A DNA stretch of 64,000 bases, from NCBI RefSeq assembly GCF_019175285.1, contig NC_056527.1, positions 108,827,129-108,891,128 of the forward strand. Direction: 5' to 3'. Shown piece after piece: positions 43,701-55,700 of the stretch (the first letter of the stretch is position 1; each line of letters starts with the position of its first letter). The notes below the pieces were generated by a model. It was not told the origin of the DNA. It saw nothing but the letters and a program-made list of their open reading frames with translations, and ran no database searches. The translations under genes and the position numbers were made by a program. Source of the DNA: Sceloporus undulatus (taxonomy: Eukaryota; Chordata; Lepidosauria; Squamata; Phrynosomatidae).

Positions 43701-46700
43701 TAGCAGTTGTAATGGTCATAATGATTGGGAGATTCTGGAAATCCCAAAAGACCACTTTTCCAAGCTCTGGGAAGAGTTGCTGTCTTCAGGGTTCCCACAT
43801 ATTTGTGCCTGATATTTATCCCACTTCCCCTTTAGTTCCATAAAAACAGACACCATTCAGGGATTAGCAACTGGGGCCCATCAGATCTTTTGGACTACAA
43901 CTCCGATAATCTCTGTCCCCTGGCTATGCTGACTCCATTTTAGGAGAAATGTAATTCAAAATATGCCTAGATCTTGATAGAACATATCAATTTGCTCTTT
44001 GCAGGTTCATGTGTCAAGAGCCTACTGCACCTCCAGTTTCTCTACCACAATGAGACAGCATCACAGCTGATAGAAGGGGGTAACGATTGTCTCATCAGCT
44101 TGCTGATGATGCCCCTTGTATGTCAGCCTCATTCTTAATGTTGCACCCATGACAAACCATACCAGGATAATACAGGTGGCCACTCAAGAAATGTTACTTT
44201 TTGGATTACTACTCAGAATCCACCTACTAGGATGAGTAATGGGCATTATAGCTGTGGGATTCATTGAGTTAATGCTCCCCCAAAATAACATTCTCAAGTT
44301 CTGGATACTTCTCCATCATTCATACAACAGGCTTACGTGGTGTTCTTTCATCTCATTTGGGCATTAGTATTTGAATAACCCTGTAGCAATGCACACACCT
44401 CAAAATCACGGATGAAAACTGGGACATGTGCGGCCAGACAGCCTCAGGGTATGATCAAAATGGCATAAGTCTTCAGTTTGGAAGAATACACAAGTTATGA
44501 GAGGCTGCAGCAGTTTGGTTTTGATTAAGTCTACAGGGATGGGCAAGATTCCATCCCTTCTCTCTTCTCCTCTCCCCACTGCTGAGTTAATGGAGTCACA
44601 ACTACTTTTGCACTTTGAACTCAGTTTTCATGAGGATAAAGGAGGAAGTGGAAGGAGAAGAGAAAAACTGATAGGATGTTTTAAAATCAGCTGAAAAAGT
44701 GGGATGACAGAGTACTACTTAGCTTTGGTACTTTCCCTGTCAAATCGAGGGTCAACTTGGTGGGAAATGTGATACATTTCCAATCTCAAGAAGTCTAGTT
44801 CCTTTCTTCTTGCCCTCAAGTCAGTTCCATCACCACATCACCCATGCCTACCGAAGTATCACTGCAGTTCCTAGTGCTCCAACAGCTAAGTCAGTCAGTT
44901 CATCCCCACTTAGATCCAACTTTCCCTGGATGGACTGTCCAAAAAAGTGGAGCATGGTTGAGAAAGAAGAGGCAGAAATACGCTATATGATGGAGGAGGA
45001 GAGAAAGAGAAAAGGAAGGTTGGTTACAACAGCAGCTGATTGGAAGCATCTTCAGCTTGATTATTTTTCCTGTATTTCTTCCAGGGAAGAAACTTTTATG
45101 AAGGAAATCATAGCCAACTGATTAGATGAGTTTTAATCCATTAATTGGTTAACTGATTATACCTACATAAATTTAAGATATGACCATGCACCAGAGCTCT
45201 CTGACAGACCAAGGTGAATGCCCAGTCAAATGGAAAACCCCAGGATTCTGTAGGCTAGAGTTATAGCAGTTAAAGTGGTGTCGAACCGCTTTAATTTTGC
45301 AATGTGGATACATCCATTGTCTCCTCTAGTACAAGCAGCCACTTAATGCAAATCTTTTATGGTTGTCATGTGATTATTTTCTCACTGCATTTTAAGAATA
45401 GGGGTTGGAATGGTAATGAAGTCACTTCATGGAGAAAGTATGTTACTGCCTGGATTGCATTTGTTTCCCAACAACCCTGTGAGGTAAGGTTTCATACTAT
45501 TTCTATTACATCAGTGTACAGTGGCAGCTCTAAGGCAGCAAAAGTGGCCAAACTACAGTTGGAATGTCTGAATCTGGATATCATAGGCCAGCTTTCCTCA
45601 CCCTGAAGCCTTCTAAATACCTTGGACTATAACTCTCACTATTCCTAGCCACTCAGCCTGGCCCAGAATATATCTAGAGGGCACTGACTTGAAGAAAACT
45701 AGCCTAGACCCAAGGCCATCCCTTTAACCACCGAACATCACTGCCTTGCTTAGAATGCTCTGCATTTCACCTGCTTTGACTCTCAGGCTCACCTGGCTGT
45801 GCACATCCCTGAGTCTGTCCACTTCTCCCAGGAAGATGTAAATGGCGCCATGGTCTTCATCCTCCATGGGGGCACCTATCACCACATCAGCCAGACCATC
45901 CCCATTCACATCCCCTAATGAGGAGAGCGCTGCCCCAAACTTGCCTAGTCCATTGTCAGGAATGCCGCGAAGGGTCTGGAGGTGACTAAGTTGACCCTGG
46001 AATGAGAGATATTAATTTATGTGAAATATGTACACCTTGCCTTATTATATATGTCAAGGCAGCTCACATAGTCAGCAGTAACATGATGGGCACCAATGCA
46101 GACAATATAAACAATAAATAGTTATAATGAGAAGCCACAGGTAAAACAGAATTTTAATACAGTCATTTAAAAACACACACACTTCCCACAGCATAGCTTC
46201 TCAGGTTTTGCTGGTTGTTCGCTGGTCTGTGTCCATTTGTTCCATTCTTTTTAGGAGGCTGTTTGTAGTGATTTTTCTAGATCTGCACTAAAGCTCTACC
46301 AAAGATTTTTTAAAACTAGGAACTTTCCCACTTTTAACTAAGTTTGCAGCAATTGAAATAAGCTGAGAACAAAGGATGAAGTGGGAGGAGGAGAGAGAGA
46401 CTAGGACATTTTAAAAGCATCTGAAAAAGTGGGATGACAAAGGATTAACTGGGGCTGTCCCTGTCAAATCAGGACAGTTTGAGGATATGGACTGGTTTAT
46501 GCAGATGGAGGGGCCTGATTTTCTTCAGGACCACTGCCACAGATAAAATGTCGCCCCTTCTCCAGTGGTCCTCTGCTTCTATTTTCATCCATCCTGTGTA
46601 CCTATTTAAATTTTTAAAGGTACTGCTTTTGCACAATTTAACTTCACATCTAGTTTGGTGCTAGTAAAAACACAAAACAACAAGGAAAAGCAGAAGAGGA

Positions 46701-49700
46701 AGTCAGACACAGGAGGAAAATAAAAAAATAGCCTTTAATCCAGCTTTTTACAGCCACCTTCAGATGTGTTGAACTTTAGATCTCATCATCCTAAACCAGT
46801 AGGACAATTGCCCATGTCTGGGAATGATAGGGGTTGCAGTACAACGTGCCTGAAAATTACCAGGACTGGGAAGGCTGCTTTGAATTTTTCTTGAAAGGGA
46901 TAAATGGGTGCAGACAAATATCTCTTTTACCAAATGCAAACAGGTTTTTCCCATTCTTGCCCTCCTCTTTGCCACCCAAGATTCTGAAGATTCCAATGGT
47001 TTTGCTCACCATGTTGCTTAAACTGCAGACCTCAACAAGGCCTCCTTGTGTGCCATTGTAGTAAAATGGAGCCCCGATTAGAATGAGGTCAGTATCTCCA
47101 TTTCCATTTAAGTCCACAGCAGAAAGCTCAGCACCATAATAAGAACCAATCTGAAAAGAGACGGAAACACACTACTGACTATAATGTGAGGGGGTGGAGG
47201 TTACAAAGATTAGGAGAAATTAAGACCAACTAAATGACAGATCTTAATTCATGACAAAACTAGCAAGACTTCTGTTTGATTTTACTGGGGGGAGATATGT
47301 TTCAGTATTAGGAATATAAGAAAGCACATCCTCCAAAATTTTGCAGATGAAAATTGGGACCATGTTTGGCCAAGCAACATCAGAGTGTGGTCATGATGGC
47401 AAAGGTTATTAATGAGGAAGAGCATATAAACTAGGAGGGCCTGCAGCGGTTTGCTTTTGCCTAAACCAAAGAGCAAGATTTGCTCCTTGCTCTTCTCTCC
47501 CCACTGCTGAGGTGTTCTTGTTTAGCACTTTGCGCTTTGCACTCAGTTTGCAGCATTTGAAGTAAGCTGAGGACAAAGGGAGAAAGTGCAAAGAGAAAGA
47601 AGAAACTGGGACGTTTTAAAAACAGCTGAAAAAGTGAAGCAACAGAGGATCAATCAATTTCTTTGATGACAAGTCTTGCTGCTTCTTCTGCATGTCTGAA
47701 GTAAAACATTGGATAGTTTTTTGTGGGTTTTTCGGGCTATATGGCCATGTTCTAGAAGAGCTTCTAGAGGAGCTCTAGAAGAGCACTGTTCTAGAACATG
47801 GCTACATAGCCCAAAAACCTACAAAAAACTATGGATGCCGACCATGAAAGCCTTCGTCTTCACATTAAAACATTGGAGTTTATCACACTGGGGACAATTT
47901 CAGCATTAAAGAGAGATTAATTTAAAGCATCCCGCAAATAAAGCGAAAATTGTGAGTAACTGCGTGAATGATTATCACACACACTTACATTAATGAAGTG
48001 ATATAAGAAATGCATTGTCGCTGAAATCCCAGAAGTAAAAAGATGTGCATTAATGCTTCTTTGTGACCACTTTAATGGCGGGTTTTGTGCGACGTCATGT
48101 GAAATCAATTAGCATAATTACGCGATATTTCCAGGGCATTCACAGGATAAGCTCCCGATCTCCGTGTGATAAACTCCAATCTCAAGATCTCAACTAGGCC
48201 TAGATTATTTCTATATTTCCTGAAAATATTTTACATCTTTGCCTTTATTTTAAAGTGGAACTTCCAGCCAAATAAGAGGTGATTGAAAGACTGAAGTTCA
48301 TTCCAGTTTCTTCCCTCACCTGTTTGCCTCTGATGCTCTCCATTAATGTCCTGCTCTGTTTTTCAAAGAGGACAACCTTCCCGATGTGCTGATATCGTGG
48401 TGCCCCAACTACATAAAACGTTCTTTGGCCACGATGAGCTAGAGCCATCGAATAACCTATTGGAAACCAGGAAGAAGAAGGTTATGGCTGTCAGATTTGG
48501 ATAACTGGTTCCAGGCATGTGATGGAGAGAATGGGCTGCTTGCTAGCTACACTCACCCAGATATGAGAACTCGAAGCCACTATCAGACCCATTCAGGAAA
48601 CTGGTTTGAGGAGGGTTTCCCAAGAACTCTACCTCCAGACCCCCAGACCATTCATAAGAACCAACGGTGCCAGATACTACGTGTTCCTGGATAGGAGGAA
48701 AGCAAAGTGAAAAGGGGTAGGGGTATGAGAACAGATGGACACCACACATGTCTTCTCCTTTCCCTTAAGGCAAGGGTCCAAAACACACTGCAGAAATAAT
48801 CTAGTTTGAAACCACTTTAACTACCCTAGCTTAGTGCTAGGGAATTCTGGGAACTGTAGTTTTGTGAGACAGTTAGCCTTCTCTGTGAGGGATCTCTGGT
48901 ACCACAATAAAGTATAGTTCCCAGAATTCCCTAGCACTACACCAGGGCAATTAAAATGATCTCAGACTAGATTATTTCTGCAGTGTGTTTTGGGCCAAGG
49001 ATATTAAACCTTTGGCCAAAGCTTGGAAACATTTCCCCCCTGCATTACACCTGTCAGAACCTCTCAGCCTACTTAACCAAACCATACTAAAGCCAAGGGT
49101 GAGAGCTTTGTTAAATTTTGTGCAACAAAATAGCATGGCTTTTTACATGAAATCATGCAGTTTTTAGGCTTTTTTTAAAAGGCATTCTTTGTGAAATCAT
49201 TTAATTTTTATTATTTCATTTAAACACATTGTTATGATTTCTTTTTTAAAAAACGGCTTCCTAAAAGAAAAAATAGAATTCTTTTTACTACTTAATCTTG
49301 CAAATGGCCTATTCCATTCCCACCTGTAGAATAATAACATACAAATGAAATGGCACAGTATCACAAGTGAGAACAACTGTGCTGTAGAGTCATACTGGCA
49401 AAATATGGCTTGGGGAAAATCATTTTGTAGACTACTACTGCTCGGCTTTGGAAACCCACTGGAAAACCCAGTATCACAGCCCCAGAAAAACCTGTGGTAG
49501 ATTTGCCTTAGGGTCACCATAAGTCAGCAACAACTTAAAGACACACAACAACAGCAACAAGGTTTTTCTACTCACTGCAGTGAAAAGGGTGCTGAATCCA
49601 CCTTGTGAAAATTCTTGCTGAAATGAGCTGCTAGATGAATTTTCAAAGGTTCCTTTTCAGAGAACAAAAGGAAGATGGCATCACTATTTGGGTTTTCTGA

Positions 49701-52700
49701 AAACATCGTGTTAGAGCATAATAAATGGGCAAAATGCTCCTAGCCCATGGCACTTCTATCTTGGTGAACGAATCACAGAATTATTAGGCTTTTAAGAAAA
49801 TTCAATACCCACCCAGCCCCATGCAAGTGATCCCCTTGCAGTTGTTACTCCTGGGTAGAGTTTGATTCTGTGATGAGCATCAGAGGACCTTATGGAAGTG
49901 TGCCATTCCCTTCAGGGCCAAAAAAAAAGTTGTTGATCACATTGGTCCTATTCATTTTCAGCAGTGCAGGGAGGACATCTTCATATGTCAGTGAGGAGAA
50001 GGAGCAAACCACATGAGAACATCCTCTCATCATTGCTGGGAAATCTATCCATCCTTGCACTAAAGGCCCATGTGCCCTATAACTCTATATCTGCAATGCA
50101 GAAATAATCCAGTTTGACACCCCTTTAATTGACATGGCTCAATGCTATGGAATCCTAGGAATTGTAGTTTGTTGTGACACCAGAACTCTCTGACAAAGAA
50201 GGCTAAATATCTCAAAAAACTACAATTTTCAGATTTCGCTAGCATTAAGCCATCACAGTTAAAATGGTATCAAAATGGATTATTTCTGCAGTGCAGATGC
50301 AGTTCAAATGAACCTGCTTGGGATTTGAGATCCTCAGGAGAAAACTTCCTCAGTCCCATCACCATCACAGGCATGTTTGGTGAGAACATAGGAGAGGACC
50401 TTCTCCATAGCTGCTCCTGGTCAGATGATGGACTTCCATCCCCTGAGAGGTTAGGCCCTCTCTGTCCTTTCTTTCTACCAATGGACAAAGACCTGTTTGT
50501 TCAGATAGGCCTTCAGTAGTCAACTGGCTATTGCAGAACGGTCTTTTAATGGGTATTGGGAGTGTGCTATACTTTATCTTCACTATTCAATTTCAGGATG
50601 TATAAATCACAAATTAGAATTATGGGCTAAGGAAGTAATTGATTGTTAAGAAAACTTTTGTAGGATTATATATGAGATAATGTATAATCGTGAAAATCAT
50701 GTAAATAGCTGTTTCATTTTTTTCCTTTTTTTAACTTACTAAAATAAAATAAATATAACTTTTAAAAAATGCTTTAAATTAATAGAGGTTTAGAGGAAAA
50801 ACTGTTTCATTTTTCAAACTTTGATACGTTTTATTGTTTTAGATTTGTTTTGTTTTGTTCAAGTCAGCATGAAAATCTAGGGTGGGGTTTTTTTTCTCCA
50901 GAAGTTATTTTTAAAGGGGGGGGGGGGGAGTAATCAAAAAAGGATCAAACCTTCAATGCCAAAAATCTTATTTTGCAGCTCTTTTTGAAGACTCGAAAGG
51001 GCGTTGAAACCCTTTACATAGAAAACATTTTTGGCTGAGGAGGCAATGTTGCGCAGTTCATCTTGATTTCTAAGAAACTCCTTCCCTACCTGAAACACAC
51101 AAGATAGAGATTTGCTGGGATGAGTTAAGAAATTTCTACTAGCCCTTCCAGAAGAACCCAGGAACCACAGTCAGTGGTGAAGGATACTGGGAGCTGCATT
51201 CCAACAACATCCAGAAAGCCATATGATTTCCACACCTGTTGCAATCCAAAACCCCATCACAGTCTGAACAATTTTCCCTACCAACCTGTATCTTTGAATC
51301 TTCAGGGAAGGTGATTTCATCAATCCTGCCACCCTCCCAAGACCATTTGGTGGGAACACTAGATAGGGACTTCTTGGTGGCTGCTCATAGGCTCTGGAAC
51401 TTTTTTCCTAAAGAGATTATACTTGTCTCTTCCTTCTGTCATTTTGTCAACAGATGAAGCCCATTTCATTCCAACTGTCTTTGGGGGAACTGACTATTTC
51501 TACAAAAATAGTGCCTTCCTTAGTTTGCTGTATTATTTTGCTTTTAAATGCATGCCTTAATGATATAAATTCCATAGATAATTTCATGCTATTAAATGTT
51601 TTAACGATTTATCTATCTGTGTTTTTACAATTGGCCGTCCACATTTGTGGTTTTGACTTTTTGTGGATTTGATTATTTGCAAATTTGATTAATACGTTCT
51701 CTCTAGAAATCTCTAAGTCCTTCAGCTCAACTGTCAAAAGCTGAGCTTCGAGTTGTGCTGGAGAACCTACAAGTTCCTAAACACTTCTCTAAGCTTTTCT
51801 GGTTCCTCCAGGATGATTCTATGATCTACTTCTGGCAAATGTTGATCATAAAGTTACACTAGAGGACCTGGAGATTCCTACAGAGCTGTTCCCTTAGGTT
51901 AAAAGAATAACTTTTTTTTATTTGCACCACATTTATGGGGTTCCTTAACCTCTAACCTCAGCAAATGTGGAGGAATAGCTCTACTTGCATTTTATCTTGC
52001 AAGCTTCCCAGCTTTTGGAAAAGTTGGAGTACAAATAGAGTATACAGATAAAATCATACAAGACAATAATTTCCAGAAACACTGCCACCATACCACCCTT
52101 CAGCCATACCCCAATGGCATAGCGGATGATGCCTTTTTTATCAGCATCTTCCTTTGCTATTGCAAATGTGTTCGTATTGTCATTGGATTGGCCATCGGTC
52201 AGAACAATGAGGACTTTCTTGCTGTGAGGCCTCATGCCACGCTGAGGGATAAAGACCTTATTCCTGCAAGAAAGTTAACAAACATCTGGGTCAGGTCTAA
52301 GTGAGCAGGAGATAAAAGGGACCCCATCCCAGACCCCCATCTCCTTGATACTACTCACACTACAAAGCGGATGGCAGTGGGGGTGAAGGTATTTCCCTTG
52401 ATACGTTGGAAACTACGGATATCATTCTCAATCTGGCCTTCACTTGTGTTATACTTAGCAAAATCAAAAACAGTGTGGGGTTCAGTAGAGAACTGGACTG
52501 CAGCAAACTGGGTGGAGGAGGAAAAGAAAAATTAATGACTCGACTATAAATTACATACACATCTTACACATTACAGTGAAGAATACAGATCCACAATGGC
52601 ACTATCAGTATTCTTCATCAAATCTTTTATTTATTCATTAAAGGTAACTGTCACACTCCATCTAGCCTAATGCATCTCAGGCTATCTGATGTGGGGGAGC

Positions 52701-55700
52701 AGCAATTCCCCCCTCTGATATGCCAGAGACAAGTACTAGTTAGCTACAACTCTCTCTTTCTTTCTTTCCTGGAAACTTTGAGCAGCCAATGGTTCATGGA
52801 CCAACACATGTCCACAAACCACCAACTAACACTGATCTAGACCACTTTGCACCTCCTCCCATCTCTTTTATCAGCTGAGCAGGCTGGAAAAAAGTACACA
52901 CTGTAAATTTAATTACTCTCCCCATATAATATCTTCCTCATTTCAGTCTTGCTCCTGAGAGTTCACACATGCAACAGGAATTTAGTAGGCTGCCAGACAA
53001 GTCCACATGTGCTAAGTAAAAGAATGTAGAAGCAAAGGCATCCCTGCATGCTCTTATTCAGCACAATCATGGTGCAGCAGTGTCTGTGTATTTTGCAACA
53101 AAACAGACACCTGAAGCAAGTTGCCTGGAAGGCATCAAGTAAGTACATGGAATCCACATGCTGACCATATTGCAAGCTGACCATATGCATTAGATAGAAC
53201 TCAAAGTGGCTTTTAACAATTAAAATAATATTACACTGGAAATGCTGGAGACAACACAGCCATATTAAATAATCATTATCTGCCATGGCTCCATCGTGTA
53301 GAAATCTGTCATTTGTGGTTTCATATGGTACTTAAAATCCTCTGCCAGAGAGCTCTAATGCTGTAGTTCAGGGAGCAGGCTAAAAAAATTCAATAGAGGT
53401 GATATGATAGCCTTGTTTAAATATTTGAAGGGATATCATATTAAGGATGGAGCAAGCTTGTTTTCTGCTGCCCCAGAGAATAGGATCCGGAACAACGGAT
53501 GCAAGCTACAGAAAAAGTGATTTTACCTGAACACTAGGAGGGACTTCCTGACAGTAAGAGCTGTTTGACAGTGGAACACACTCCCCCAGAGTGTGGTGGA
53601 GTCTCCTTCTTTGGAGGCCTTTAAACAGAGGCTGGACATCCATTTCTCGAGGGTGCTTTGATTGTGCATGGCAGGGGGTTGGATGGATGGCCCTTGTGGT
53701 CTCTTTCAGCACTATGATTCTATGAATTCTAAGTCCATCACTGAAATGCTAACATATTGTTTTACATGTAATCAAAATTTTGAGGTTTAAAATGTCCTGC
53801 AATACCTTGGGTGTCTCTCATGAGTATACCTTGCCTAAGAAAATCCTATGAAATTAATGGGATTGCCATAAATCAGCAGGTGACCTGAGGGCACATTCAC
53901 ATACATCAATGATCAAAGCCTACTTTTGGCTGAAAACAATATATCTACGTACACCTCCCACAAGCTAGTCACTCATCATCAACATGCAGTGTTCCCACAG
54001 ACACTTTTTAAGTGCTCCCACCTGTACATCCTTTTTTTGCACAGATTTCATTAGATTCAGGAAAAAGTTTTGCATGATTTTGAAATCAGCATCATAGATG
54101 CTTCCGGAGTCATCATATAAGATTACAGCATCCACACCGGAGACACACTCTGAGAAGACAAGAAGCCAGATGAATGTGATCAAATAGCTTGCGTGAATCC
54201 AATTCTATCTAGCAAGTTACTAGACCTCAATGAGGAGACTTTAAACTTCTTTAACAGTTGTATTGTTAGATTTAACACCCATGATCTTCTGCTGCCACTA
54301 AGAGATGTAATTTTGCTTCAAATAGGTGAGAAAAGCGCAGCTATGTGCCACATTTAGTCCTCAAAGCCATTTTGAGTCTCTAAGGCTCTCCCTTCGAGAC
54401 TTAAAAATTGGCAGGAGGTTAGCCAAAGCTACTTCTCCAAGCCCCTGCACCAAGGGGGTAATTTTGCTTCTTTTGGGGATCTCTGGGACATTTTAGATCA
54501 GTTTTTTTAATAAGAAGTAAAACAGAATTTGACTTCTTGTTGACTTCCTGTTTTTAAAAAGGCTTCTCCTGGATATAAAAATATGGCACAATTAATATGT
54601 CATATAAATCTTCAAAGTGGACTGGAACCCAAACAAGATGGTTCACATTTCAATATCACTATTATATGAGCTAGTCATATCGAATGTTTAAATGTTTTAT
54701 TCTGAATCTTAACCTTGAAAAGCAGGATGAATCTCTTTCAAATTCTGATCATCGTTGCCCATGACATAACAGATGCCATTCAAATAATCAATCTCCCCAC
54801 ACCGGCGCTCCCAGGTTGGACCACAAGCCTGTAGAAAAGGTAGAATTAATAGCGAGTATTAATAGAGAGTATGAGATGGTGTCTCCCAGAATCCCTGTCA
54901 GTAGTTATATAATTTGGGGGGGGGGGGATTCTGAGAGTTAAATCCCAAAACTTTAACTCTCTCACCACATCTGTCCAATGGATTCATGTAAATGGTTTCA
55001 ACCAGCCCATTCCAGCCCTGAAAGACTGGTTTCAAAAAGCTCCTTTTCTTTCCTGAGAGCTGGACTTGGGTTTTCTGAGAATATAGGCCATTTTACTATT
55101 TGACTCTCTGCCAGTCTATACTTACTATTATTCTGGAATTGTTCACCTCATCTGTAGCCAGCGAGAGGCCCAGAGATATCCCAGAGGGGTCTTTGACATG
55201 ATAAAGAAGAAACAAAGAGATATAATAGAGAAAAGTCGTGTTTGGAATACGGAGATAATCTCATAAGTGTATACTATACCAGCATTCCCCACCCTGATAC
55301 CCTCTAAATAATTTAGACTACAACTCCCATTACCCCACAACAGGTCTGAAGCCATGCATATATATCACATACTTAACATGGTTTAATACTGATCCTCTGT
55401 CCTTGGGGAACAGTGACACCTGTATTTCAGTGGGTTTGCACTGTGACTCCTAAATAAGATCACTCACCAACCTACAGTTTTCAAGGTTTTGTGGGTGGAG
55501 AGTGAGAGAAGCTGTGAGAGTAAAATCAGTACTTGGAAAAGTTACTTTCTAGACTACCAAAATCCTTCAGTCAGCACTGAGTCCAAAATGGTAGTTTTTC
55601 CAAGTCCTGTATAAAACCACTATAGAACCACCCTATAGCTATGACCCTAAGATACCTGTCTTCTCAAGAGCAAAGTAATGAAATAAACTACATACGGTTG

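Larger units (their letters stand above)
43493..45792 (-). other. ITGAM: Integrin interval where exon 15 should lie
   Basis: Between exons 16 and 14. Contains family E (43,645-43,772), family B (44,396-44,760) and family C/F pieces (45,185-45,690). No stretch on the - strand reads like the expected blade-7 segment ('FGQSLSGGQDL', 'DGLVDLAVG'). Confidence 0.6.

Noticed and set aside
45724-45792. Extension of integrin exon 14 past its donor as the missing blade 7
   Set aside because: The frame runs about 22 codons to a stop with only weak similarity to the blade, and the sequence beyond is a diverged repeat.
46857-47009. Longer form of integrin exon 13
   Set aside because: The frame stays open past the donor, but the human alignment resumes exactly at exon 14, so this is intron.
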